Counted from the stretch's first letter, positions 1 to 5,590 are shown. The stretch: DNA of 6,347 bases from Elusimicrobiota bacterium (GCA_016205085.1 JACQJN010000209.1:1-6347); one strand, 5' to 3'. Translations and numbers: made by a program. Notes: generated by a model not told the origin, from the letters alone.

Positions 1-744
1 CCCGATCTCATGGAACGCATGAAAAAACAATGTGAAAGACTGGAAGTTGAGATCATCGCTGAAAACATCTCCAAAATTCAACTCAAGAAGTCACCGTTTG
101 AATTGGAAACCACGGAAGGAAAAAAGGTCCAGACTCGCAGCATTATTATCGCAACGGGAGCTAATGCCAAGTGGCTGGGCTTGGAATCGGAAAAAAGATT
201 GCATGGGAAAGGAGTATCGGCCTGCGCGGTTTGTGACGGATTTTTCTTTAAAGGTAAGGAAGTCTGTGTCGTGGGAGGGGGGGACACCGCCATGGAGGAA
301 AGCACTTTCCTCACCAAATTTGCCTCCAAGGTGACCGTCATCCATCGAAGGGACAAACTCAGAGCCTCTAAAATGATGCAGGATAGAGCTTTGAAGAACC
401 CAAAAATATCATTCATTTGGGACAGCGCCGTGACAGAAGTGCTAGGAAATGAATCAGTTACTGGAGTCAATATCCAAAACCTGAAAACAAAAAAAGAAAC
501 AAAAATTTCATGTAATGGTTTTTTCGTGGCCATCGGCCACACACCCAACACCAATATTTTTGAGGGTCAGATCAAACTAGATGAGAAAGGATATATAGTG
601 ACGGATGGAAGAACTAGAACATCGGTCCCAGGAGTCTTTGCCGCGGGCGATGTGATGGACTCCATCTATCGCCAAGCTGTCACCGCGGCGGGCACGGGCT
701 GTATGGCCTCCCTAGAAGCGGAAAGATTCCTGGCTCACAAATAA
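1..744 (+). CDS. trxB: Thioredoxin reductase, 5'-truncated by window edge
   Basis: Flavoenzyme that passes electrons from NADPH through FAD and a redox disulfide to thioredoxin in the cytoplasm. The frame is open from base 1, so the gene starts outside the window; about 60 N-terminal residues, including the first FAD-binding GxGxxG, are missing by comparison with the E. coli protein of about 320 residues. Visible in order: the IIIATGA strand; the redox centre CAVC at bases 223-234, followed by DGFFF; the NADPH-binding VVGGGDTAMEE; HRRDKLRAS, whose paired arginines bind the NADPH 2'-phosphate; and the second FAD motif GVFAAGDVMD followed by YRQAVTAAGTGCMA. All key residues are present, so it should be active. 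The methionine codons at 10 and 19 are internal, within the family's conserved LMERM segment. The stop lies inside the 3' end of the opposing acyltransferase gene. The family call is near certain. Confidence 0.97.
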   Translation, partial: PDLMERMKKQCERLEVEIIAENISKIQLKKSPFELETTEGKKVQTRSIIIATGANAKWLGLESEKRLHGKGVSACAVCDGFFFKGKEVCVVGGGDTAMEESTFLTKFASKVTVIHRRDKLRASKMMQDRALKNPKISFIWDSAVTEVLGNESVTGVNIQNLKTKKETKISCNGFFVAIGHTPNTNIFEGQIKLDEKGYIVTDGRTRTSVPGVFAAGDVMDSIYRQAVTAAGTGCMASLEAERFLAHK

Positions 745-1749
745 GAGCCCATAACCCAGGAGCAGAGCCCACCACCGAAATCTGCGATAAAAACTAAACC
801 GAAAAGTCTGCAACCATAGACAAATCAAAAGGAAAATCAGGGCACAAAACCAATAGGTCCACAGGCCGGGCCACCAAGCAAAAAAAAGTCCCATCCAAAC
901 GATCCAGGGAGCCAAATGCCTCAGGCCCACGGTCCATGGAGTTCCCAAACGCACCGTACGGTGCAATAGAAGGTATCCTCCATACAACGTCAGCCACCCC
1001 AACGCAACTCCATGAAATCCCACATGGAAATGCGGCACTAAAACCCAAGCCAACAAAAAGAACAGATACGGCAGACCTTCGGGATTCCAGCTAAAAGGCA
1101 GATCGGCGCTCTGGTAGATCCTATCCTCTCTTCCTTCTGCGCGGAGTGAGGGCAACAGGCTTTGGTTGATGGTTTGAACGATCCTGGCTACAAGGTCCTT
1201 TTCATATTCCTTATCCCTCTTATTTTCCATCTGGGGATAAATGGGGGGATGGAATCGAACGGACACGGGACCTGTCCTCGGCAAAAGACGATCCTTGGGC
1301 CAAACCCTATATCCTCCCAAAATAGTTATCGGGACAACAGGAGCTCCCGTCATCATGGCCAACCGAGCCACCCCTGATTTTAACGGATTCATAGTGCCGA
1401 AATCAGAACGCCCCCCTTCAGGAAATATCCCGAACACCTCCCCCGCCCTAAGCACCTTAGCCGCTTGCTCAAAAGAAGCCCTTCCCGGTTTTTGGGTATT
1501 CACCGGAATAGCTCCATACCTACGTATTAGATTTCCTAGTACCGGCACCTGGAAGGGCTTCTCCCAGGCCAAAAATCGAACAGGCCTTTTAAGGCCGTGC
1601 ATGATAAAAGCCGGGTCCAAATAGGTAGGATGGTTAGAAGCTAAAATAACAGGACCAGCGTCGGGAACACGAGAAGTCCCTTCTATTTGGATATCGAAAA
1701 GGAGTTTAAAAAGGATTTTGGCAAATAGCCTGAGAAAAAAATCTAGCAC
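712..1749 (-). CDS. PlsC-family 1-acylglycerol-3-phosphate O-acyltransferase with C-terminal membrane extension
   Basis: Lysophospholipid acyltransferase of the PlsC/LPLAT family, which transfers an acyl chain to lysophosphatidic acid or a related lysolipid at the inner membrane. Motifs seen in the 345 residues: NHPTYLD with the catalytic H40 and D45 (HX4D), GAIPVN at 79-84, the substrate-binding FPEGGRS at 109-115, and VVPITILGG at 138-146. The first 18 residues are a hydrophobic/basic amphipathic segment typical of the family. Residues from about 225 to the end add roughly four hydrophobic segments rich in Trp and Leu, absent from the usual 200-250 residue enzymes. The start is GTG: an in-frame TGA lies three codons upstream, so nothing further upstream is possible. 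It shares one base with the stop of the upstream nuclease gene (TAGTG), implying translational coupling. Exact acceptor substrate is unknown; a specialised lipid acyltransferase is possible. Confidence 0.9.
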   Translation of the reverse strand: MLDFFLRLFAKILFKLLFDIQIEGTSRVPDAGPVILASNHPTYLDPAFIMHGLKRPVRFLAWEKPFQVPVLGNLIRRYGAIPVNTQKPGRASFEQAAKVLRAGEVFGIFPEGGRSDFGTMNPLKSGVARLAMMTGAPVVPITILGGYRVWPKDRLLPRTGPVSVRFHPPIYPQMENKRDKEYEKDLVARIVQTINQSLLPSLRAEGREDRIYQSADLPFSWNPEGLPYLFFLLAWVLVPHFHVGFHGVALGWLTLYGGYLLLHRTVRLGTPWTVGLRHLAPWIVWMGLFFAWWPGLWTYWFCALIFLLICLWLQTFRFSFYRRFRWWALLLGYGLLFVSQESFRF

Positions 1750-2915
1750 TATTCTTCATCCACTTTCTTGCATCTTAAAACAGGATGTTGCACCAAAGTT
1801 CCCAACTGTTCCAACTTCATGCGAAGAAGAGGCGGCAGTCCGGGATCCTTCATCAACTTTTGAATCTGAGGCGCACTGGGAGCCAGAACCTTATCATAGA
1901 ATCCGGCTTGTCTTAAAACTTCCAACACCTGCTCCTTATCCTTGAAATCCCACTTCTCCTCATGAGCAGCGGAAACCTCATAATTTTTTCCAAAAGCGCG
2001 GACATATCCCTTCTTTTTAAGCAAATCCAATATCTGCCCCTTCACATCCTCGATCCTATCTTCGACCTCCTTGGCTTCCTCTTTGATTTTTCCATACCGA
2101 TCTACCAAAGCCGCTAAATTCTCATCCTGGGAATGATCCGCGAAAAGATCTCCATCGAACGCGGCGGAAGCTCCCTGATCCTGAGTGGCATAGAGATGCT
2201 TAAAGACGGGACACAAAGGCTTGTAATCGCACCAGGAACATTTTCTCTCCTCAGGTTTTGGATCAAAACTCTTTTCCTGGATAGATTCCGAGACCTGCAC
2301 AATGGTTTTCCTTAAGTTGGTTATCTGTCCCTGGGAGTGAGGAATCACCGTCAAGGCAGTCAAAGACGGCAGATGATAGAATGTGAGGCTATCCACCTTT
2401 AAGCCTAAAAGCTCTTCACAAGCCATCTGGTACATGGTGAGTTGAGAATCCTCTTTTACTCGAGAAAGATCGAACGCCTTTCCCGTTTTATAATCCACGA
2501 TGGCAATTTTATTATTCTCCAGCTTATCGATTCGGTCCACTTTTCCCGTTACCGGTACTCCATCCACTTCAAATGTAAACCCGTATTCGGCAAAGAGGGG
2601 AGGCTTAAAATCCCCAATATGCTTCTGGTAAAAGCTGGTTAAAATTCTTTGGCCCTCTTCAAAATACTCCGCCTCAGCTTTAGTATCTTTATAACCCTTC
2701 GATTCCCAATTCTTCTTATAGTGTCCCAAAACCTCCTCCAAGCTCGGGGCCGGAAGAGCGGGAACTCCGTAAAAAAACTCCAATGCCGTATGAACGCTAT
2801 GTCCAAATGAGAAAAAATGCTTGGGCTTTTCCGGAAGTTTATCTATATACTTGAATTTGTACTTCTGGGGACATTCCCGATATAACGAGATCGAGGAATG
2901 GGATAGGGGTCTCAT
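1749..2915 (-). CDS. RecB/Cas4-like PD-(D/E)XK nuclease with predicted [4Fe-4S] site
   Basis: A 388-residue stand-alone nuclease of the PD-(D/E)XK superfamily (RecB, AddB C-terminal and Cas4 group), expected to cut or trim DNA ends. Seen: LSHSSISLYRECP at the N-terminus; GHSVH with H42; metal-binding D127 in GKVDRID; the core VDYKTGK with D141 and K143; QLTMYQ with Q158 and Y162; and cysteines C15, C226, C229 and C235 (C...CxxCx5C), the spacing that ligates a [4Fe-4S] cluster in AddB and Cas4. Residues about 260-300 are charged and helical, probably coiled coil, followed by an uncharacterised tail to 388. No helicase domain and no Cas genes lie nearby, so an AddAB or CRISPR role is not indicated. 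ATG overlaps the upstream lipoprotein stop as ATGA; no clear Shine-Dalgarno is visible, which suits translation by coupling. Nuclease activity is well supported; its pathway is not. Confidence 0.9.
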   Translation of the reverse strand: MRPLSHSSISLYRECPQKYKFKYIDKLPEKPKHFFSFGHSVHTALEFFYGVPALPAPSLEEVLGHYKKNWESKGYKDTKAEAEYFEEGQRILTSFYQKHIGDFKPPLFAEYGFTFEVDGVPVTGKVDRIDKLENNKIAIVDYKTGKAFDLSRVKEDSQLTMYQMACEELLGLKVDSLTFYHLPSLTALTVIPHSQGQITNLRKTIVQVSESIQEKSFDPKPEERKCSWCDYKPLCPVFKHLYATQDQGASAAFDGDLFADHSQDENLAALVDRYGKIKEEAKEVEDRIEDVKGQILDLLKKKGYVRAFGKNYEVSAAHEEKWDFKDKEQVLEVLRQAGFYDKVLAPSAPQIQKLMKDPGLPPLLRMKLEQLGTLVQHPVLRCKKVDEE

Positions 2916-3730
2916 GGGGAAACTTGGTACGACAAAAGCTCGGTGTTCCGGTTCTCGAAACCGGGCCCGGCTACCGTCGTCAGAATTCGCCCCACACCCG
3001 GGGCATAGTAGTCATATTTCCAAGAACGAACTCCGGAAATTTGCTCCTTGAGCTTAAGGACGTCCGGGAACACTCCTGCGCGAACTTTGACTTGAGCCCG
3101 AGTGTCCGTCACCTCAAAATGCACTTCCTGAAAACCCCTGCGAGAAACCCACTTCATACCCACCGCCATCGGGTATTTTAAGATTGTAGTAGGAGCCCCT
3201 TTCCCATCGGATTCCATCTCCTTAAGCTCCCAATCCTGATGATGGTATTCTTTCTTAAAGTCTTTAAACCGCTTTTTGCCGGCAAAAAACCATCCTTGAA
3301 GATACGTCCGATGGGTAGAAGAATCCACGAAACATTCCATCTCTTGCCTCATGTTCCGCCCGCCGGTTTCGGAATCCACCAATATCCAGCTCCTTCCGGA
3401 ATGAAGGGGAAAATAATCCGGGCATCGAAACAAGGCATCCCGAGACATCTGGACCCAGTTTTTATGATCCGGATAGTTTCGAATAGCTCTTTCAAAAAGA
3501 GGCCTCGCCTTCTGGCACTGCCCCAAATGGTCCATATAAACTCTTCCGGCAAGATAGAGGACCTCCGCCGCTCGTTGGTGCTGAGGATATTTTTCGTAGA
3601 AGGATTCATAGGCCATCGCCGCCTTGTCAAACTGTCCGCGCTTTTCCAGAGATTGAGCCCGCCAGAGAGAAATTCGACCACAACCTATAAAGAAAGTAGT
3701 CAGGAAAACAACTTTTAAGTTCCTAACCAC
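2912..3730 (-). CDS. TPR-like lipoprotein with unknown C-terminal domain
   Basis: The 272-residue product starts with a short basic then hydrophobic signal (RNLKVVFLTTFFIGC) ending in a lipobox-like FIGC, so C17 is the probable lipidated residue. Residues about 22-90 look like two tetratricopeptide-type helical repeats (RAQSLEKRGQFDKAAMAYE, then AAEVLYLAGRVY and ARPLFERAI), as in BamD/YbgF-type periplasmic proteins. From about residue 112 it changes to a beta-rich, aromatic-rich domain with a YYAPGVGRI signature near 241-249, a pattern I associate with small envelope proteins of unknown function. GTG is the only usable start: an in-frame TGA lies three codons upstream and no conventional start follows before the lipobox. 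GAAGGA sits only two bases before it, which is close. It overlaps the radC stop by 8 bases and the nuclease start by 4. A scaffold role at the envelope is inference. Confidence 0.75.
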   Translation of the reverse strand: MVRNLKVVFLTTFFIGCGRISLWRAQSLEKRGQFDKAAMAYESFYEKYPQHQRAAEVLYLAGRVYMDHLGQCQKARPLFERAIRNYPDHKNWVQMSRDALFRCPDYFPLHSGRSWILVDSETGGRNMRQEMECFVDSSTHRTYLQGWFFAGKKRFKDFKKEYHHQDWELKEMESDGKGAPTTILKYPMAVGMKWVSRRGFQEVHFEVTDTRAQVKVRAGVFPDVLKLKEQISGVRSWKYDYYAPGVGRILTTVAGPGFENRNTELLSYQVSP

Positions 3731-4403
3731 TGTCCTTCAAAAAACCCTTCTCTTTAAAACTGAAATAACTGGAGTCTGCCACAATGATATGATCCAAAAG
3801 TTCAATTCCCAAAAGTCTTCCGGCCTTTATCAATCGAGCCGTCACTTCCTGATCTTCGCGCGATGGAGAAGGATCCCCTGAAGGATGGTTATGAGCTACC
3901 ACCACGGCGGCCGCCCTCTGTTCCAGAGCGGGGGCAAAAACCTCGCGAGGATGCACCAAACTGCTGGATAGTGTTCCGATGGACACCACTTCCTGCTCTA
4001 TCAGTTGATGTCTTCCCGTCAAGTAGAGCGCCACCAGATGTTCTTTCTTACGGCTTCTGAGGAAAGTCAGTTGATCCAAAACCTTGGCTGGTGTGTTCAG
4101 GATGGGCCTCAAATCTGACACCGAATTTTGGAATCGTCTAGCCAGTTCAAAGGCCGCCACCAAAGTCGACGCGCGCGTTCCCCGCATCCCCTTGACCTGA
4201 CTCAGGCTTTCCAGACCGGCCTGTCCCAAACTTCCATCGGGATATTTTTTTAAAAGCTCCCTTGAAAGCTCCAGAACATTTTTGCCGGAATAACCTGTTC
4301 TAAGAAGGATAGCCAGAAGCTCTTCATCTTTAAGGGCTTGGGGGCCTCCCTTTTGGAGTCTTTCCCTAGGTTTCTCTACGTTGTGAAGAGATTTAAAGGA
4401 CAT
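3723..4403 (-). CDS. radC: RadC family protein (JAMM/MPN+ domain)
   Basis: Full-length 226-residue RadC (UPF0758) protein. The N-terminus carries the family start EKPRERLQKGG, then DEELLAILLRTG and a helix-hairpin-helix-like region (LSQVKGMRGTRASTLVAAFELARR, about 67-90) that may contact DNA. The C-terminal JAMM metalloprotease-like domain has SSSLVHPREVF and the zinc motif H171-N-H173-PSG followed by D184 (HNHPSGDPSPSRED). It ends in LDHIIVADSSYFSFKEKG, typical of the family. The name comes from an E. coli repair allele later traced to recG, so a DNA repair role is unproven; the metal site suggests a peptidase or related hydrolase. It is the first gene of the leftward operon. The ATG is chosen because the family's conserved region begins about eight residues later; a weak GGGG tract lies about nine bases upstream. 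Confidence 0.96.
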   Translation of the reverse strand: MSFKSLHNVEKPRERLQKGGPQALKDEELLAILLRTGYSGKNVLELSRELLKKYPDGSLGQAGLESLSQVKGMRGTRASTLVAAFELARRFQNSVSDLRPILNTPAKVLDQLTFLRSRKKEHLVALYLTGRHQLIEQEVVSIGTLSSSLVHPREVFAPALEQRAAAVVVAHNHPSGDPSPSREDQEVTARLIKAGRLLGIELLDHIIVADSSYFSFKEKGFLKDSG

Positions 4404-4424
4404 GGCGGCTACCCCGGCTTGCTC

Positions 4425-4453
4425 ATTTTAACAATTTTTTCACTTGGTTTTAA
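4425..4453 (-). promoter_or_regulatory. Predicted sigma70-type promoter for the radC operon
   Basis: Reading leftward, TTAAAA (4453-4448, four of six matches to TTGACA) is followed after 17 bases by TAAAAT (4430-4425, five of six to TATAAT). The start point would fall near 4418, giving a leader of about 15 bases before the radC ATG. AT-rich sequence makes chance matches likely, so this is a reasoned guess. Confidence 0.45.
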
Positions 4454-4512
4454 TGAATTATTAACGGCAGGCATCTATACTCTATTTGAAGGCAGGATAG
4501 CCTGTAAGCCTC

Positions 4513-4532
4513 TCAGGCAACAGTCAGGCAAC
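4513..4532 (+). repeat. Tandem 9-mer TCAGGCAAC, 11-base period
   Basis: TCAGGCAAC occurs at 4513-4521 and again at 4524-4532, separated by two bases, so the period is 11, about one helical turn. The first copy overlaps the left inverted-repeat arm by three bases. The spacing could suit a protein bound to one DNA face, or be a small duplication within the element. Confidence 0.55.
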
Positions 4533-4574
4533 GGTACGACATCTTAGGACTACAACAGCAGGTGCAACTGTGGG

Positions 4575-4599
4575 CTCCCGCCACTCGGCGCGGCGGGAG
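4575..4599. repeat. GC-rich hairpin inside the inverted-repeat element
   Basis: CTCCCGCC (4575-4582) and GGCGGGAG (4592-4599) form a perfect 8-base-pair stem around a 9-base loop. The hairpin is flanked by direct copies of CAACTG at 4565-4570 and 4602-4607. There is no T-run on either side, so it is not a typical intrinsic terminator; AAAA follows at 4608-4611 on the + strand. Confidence 0.7.
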
Positions 4600-4651
4600 A
4601 ACAACTGAAAATGAGAGGCTTACAGGCTGTCTTCTTCTCCCACTCCAAAGT

Positions 4652-4659
4652 AGTATAAT
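4652..4659. promoter_or_regulatory. Possible -10 element(s) beside the inverted-repeat element
   Basis: The + strand has a perfect TATAAT at 4654-4659 and the - strand reads TATACT at 4657-4652. Neither has a convincing -35 at 16-18 bases. If the - strand element is used, transcription would start near 4645 and run straight through the inverted-repeat element, as expected for a small structured RNA. Weak evidence. Confidence 0.25.
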
Positions 4660-4787
4660 TTCAAACTCTGAGGGATAAACGGAAAGAGACTAAAGCCGAC
4701 ATTATGCACCATCTCGGTTCACGCGACTCTCAACGGTCTTGGTGTTCTGAAACACATTCCCATTGTTTGGCAACTCTAATTGCGCCA

Positions 4788-4816
4788 TTGCAATTTTCGC
4801 TCGTATCATATATACT
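4788..4816 (+). promoter_or_regulatory. Sigma70-type promoter of the toxin-antitoxin cassette
   Basis: TTGCAA (4788-4793, four of six to TTGACA) and TATACT (4811-4816, five of six to TATAAT) are separated by exactly 17 bases. Transcription would begin near 4823, with a leader of about 28 bases. The -35 lies in a small palindrome, ATTGC-6-GCAAT (4779-4794), where a repressor could block RNA polymerase. Confidence 0.65.
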
Positions 4817-4819
4817 CTT

Positions 4820-4832
4820 ATTAGATGCTAAT
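4820..4832. promoter_or_regulatory. Candidate autoregulatory operator at the cassette start point
   Basis: ATTAG-ATG-CTAAT is a palindrome with 5-base arms at the predicted transcription start. Phd/YefM antitoxins, alone and with their toxin, repress their own promoters by binding palindromes in this position. The site is inferred from location and symmetry only. Confidence 0.35.
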
Positions 4833-4839
4833 TAAATGC

Positions 4840-4846
4840 GAGGTGA
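4840..4846 (+). promoter_or_regulatory. Ribosome binding site deciding the antitoxin start
   Basis: GAGGTGA lies four bases before the ATG at 4851. An in-frame ATG at 4836 would precede this site, would need its own Shine-Dalgarno (only AT-rich sequence is present) and would add five residues not typical of the family. The site therefore points to 4851. Confidence 0.7.
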
Positions 4847-4850
4847 CCCC

Positions 4851-5141
4851 ATGCTGAATATTCGGCAGGATATTCATTCGTTGACAGACTTTAAACGCCA
4901 CACCGTCGACTTCGTGAAGCAACTCAAAAAGGCCCATCGCCCTTTGGTTCTGACAGTCAACGGACGAGCCGAGGTGGTCGTCCAGGACCCGGAATCCTAC
5001 CAGAGGCTCTTGGAGATGGCGGAAAGCTTTGAGGCCATTTCAGCCGTCCAGGAAGGGATGTCGCAAGCCGAGCGCGGGGAGGGGATATCTCTGGAGCAGT
5101 TCGACAAGCGCATGCGAAAGAAGCATGGCCTATCGCGTTAG
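4851..5141 (+). CDS. Type II antitoxin, Phd/YefM family
   Basis: A 96-residue antitoxin. The N-terminal Phd/YefM fold is recognisable by I-x-SLTDFKRHTVDFVKQL, the beta strand PLVLTVNGRAEVVVQDPESYQRLLE and the following helix; this half should form the DNA-binding dimer. The C-terminal part (about 60-96), charged and probably disordered until bound (FEAISAVQEGMSQAERGEG... DKRMRKKHG), would wrap and neutralise the toxin. It is the first gene of a two-gene operon, with its own promoter and probable operator. Its stop lies 17 bases inside the toxin gene, the usual antitoxin-first arrangement that lets translation link the two. A hand count of 4981-5100 gives about 60 percent GC, above 45-53 percent in three sampled 60-base stretches of neighbouring genes, a mild hint of transfer. 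Confidence 0.9.
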   Translation: MLNIRQDIHSLTDFKRHTVDFVKQLKKAHRPLVLTVNGRAEVVVQDPESYQRLLEMAESFEAISAVQEGMSQAERGEGISLEQFDKRMRKKHGLSR

Positions 5142-5445
5142 GCTGACGCCGCGTGCGCAGAGGGACGTTGAGGAACTCTATCGATGGGTAATCCTCCGCG
5201 CGCCACATCAGGGAGGCGTATGGTACAACGGTTTGATCGACGCGATTAAATCCCTAACTGATCATCCCCAGCGATGTCCGATCAGCCCAGAAGGACTGGA
5301 ACTCCGAGAGCAGATTAGGCAATTGCTTTACGGGAGACGGCCTTATCGAATTCTATTTTGGATCAAAGAGAAGGAAGTTCAAGTTCTGCACATTCGGCGA
5401 GGAGCGCGCAAGTCCTGGAATCCAGCGAAGGAGAAGATCAAATAA
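5125..5445 (+). CDS. Type II toxin, RelE/ParE family
   Basis: A 106-residue toxin of the RelE/ParE superfamily. RelE members cut mRNA on the ribosome and ParE members poison DNA gyrase; sequence alone does not separate them here. Seen: the opening strand YRVRLTPRAQRDVEELYRW, the helix DAIKSLTDHPQRCP, the basic strand GRRPYRILFWIKEKEVQVLHIRRGAR (residues 70-95) with R72, R75, H89, R91, R92 and R95, and a lysine-rich tail. The FxI...VLHIRRGAR ending is characteristic of plasmid-stabilisation type toxins. The start is ATG 5125, where the family fold begins; the frame is open further upstream but that part is antitoxin sequence read out of frame. AAAGAAG just upstream is a weak ribosome site, consistent with coupling. 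No frameshift or missing core, so it is probably functional. Confidence 0.9.
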   Translation: MAYRVRLTPRAQRDVEELYRWVILRAPHQGGVWYNGLIDAIKSLTDHPQRCPISPEGLELREQIRQLLYGRRPYRILFWIKEKEVQVLHIRRGARKSWNPAKEKIK

Positions 5446-5478
5446 AGAGTCGCGCGAAACGACGCAAGCGGAATTAGC

Positions 5479-5484
5479 TAAAAT
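5479..5484 (+). promoter_or_regulatory. Possible -10 of the tRNA-Arg gene
   Basis: TAAAAT lies eight bases before the mature tRNA 5' end, the right distance for transcription to begin just ahead of the tRNA. No good -35 is found at 16-18 bases; the area instead holds a small GTCG/CGAC hairpin (5449-5463) just after the toxin stop. The tRNA may also be read through from the toxin operon. Confidence 0.3.
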
Positions 5485-5492
5485 CACTTTTT

Positions 5493-5565
5493 GCGCCCGT
5501 AGCTCAATGGACAGAGCATCTGCCTTCTAAGCAGAGGGTTGCAGGTTCGATTCCTGCCGGGCGCA
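5493..5565 (+). tRNA. tRNA-Arg, anticodon TCT
   Basis: A complete 73-base cloverleaf: acceptor GCGCCCG/CGGGCGC (7 of 7 pairs), D arm GCTC/GAGC, anticodon arm TCTGC/GCAGA with loop CTTCTAA, five-base variable region, T arm GCAGG/CCTGC with loop TTCGATT, and discriminator A. The anticodon is at 5526-5528 and reads AGA. CCA is not encoded and must be added by CCA transferase. It lies 47 bases after the toxin gene on the same strand and converges with the HEAT-repeat gene. Confidence 0.97.
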
Positions 5566-5590
5566 AAATTTCCGGGGCCATCCGGGCGCA
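5557..5590 (+). repeat. Duplicated tRNA 3' end, CCGGGCGCA
   Basis: CCGGGCGCA, the last nine bases of the tRNA gene (5557-5565), occurs again at 5582-5590, 25 bases downstream. A third partial copy, GGGCGCA, is at 5650-5656, next to the stop of the HEAT-repeat gene. tRNA 3' ends are common integration sites, so these could be worn attachment-site remnants, but no integrase is present and nine GC-rich bases can recur by chance. Confidence 0.4.

Larger units (their letters stand above)
4494..4633. repeat. 140-base inverted-repeat element with 22-base arms
   Basis: The left arm (4494-4515) pairs with the right arm (4612-4633) over 22 positions: 17 consecutive perfect matches (4499-4515 with 4612-4628), then outer pairs including two G-T wobbles. 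Each arm contains a near-duplicate five-mer (AGGCT-TAC-AGGCT on the right). The 96-base interior holds its own GC-rich hairpin and two short direct repeats. The arms can also form a competing small hairpin, GCCT-CTC-AGGC at 4508-4518. Possible identities are a miniature transposable element, a structured non-coding RNA, or a regulatory structure. No target-site duplication is obvious at the edges. The repeat itself is certain; its nature is unknown. Confidence 0.85.
4404..4850. other. Divergent intergenic region between radC and the toxin-antitoxin cassette
   Basis: This 447-base stretch has no convincing protein-coding gene. It holds the likely radC promoter, a long inverted-repeat element (4494-4633), a near-consensus TATAAT at 4654-4659 without a good -35, and the cassette promoter and palindromes (about 4779-4832). 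Bases 4660-4778 show nothing I can assign. A 43-codon frame from ATG 4704 to TAA 4835 lacks a Shine-Dalgarno and runs through the predicted promoter, so I do not call it. Confidence 0.7.

Noticed and set aside
1749..2915. Cas4 of a CRISPR system
   Set aside because: The fold and cysteines are shared with the wider RecB group; there are no cas genes and no repeat array here.
3239..3718. 159-codon + strand frame
   Set aside because: It lies antisense inside the lipoprotein gene and shows no family features or ribosome site.
4338..4547. 69-codon + strand frame over the radC start and left arm
   Set aside because: It is mostly antisense to radC and lacks a ribosome site; radC is unmistakable on the other strand.
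4575..4599. Intrinsic transcription terminator
   Set aside because: The stem is strong but no T-run follows on either strand.
4494..4633. Retron non-coding RNA (paired a1/a2 arms)
   Set aside because: The arm layout is superficially similar, but no reverse transcriptase is encoded within reach in the window.
4494..4633. Known RNA families such as SRP RNA, T-box leader or a common riboswitch
   Set aside because: No family core motif (SRP GGAA domain, T-box AGGGTGG, or others I know) is present.
4704..4835. 43-codon + strand frame in the intergenic region
   Set aside because: No ribosome site, no recognisable features, and it runs through the predicted cassette promoter.
4836..4850. Upstream ATG for the antitoxin adding five residues
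   Set aside because: The only Shine-Dalgarno (GAGGTGA) lies between the two ATGs and serves the one at 4851.
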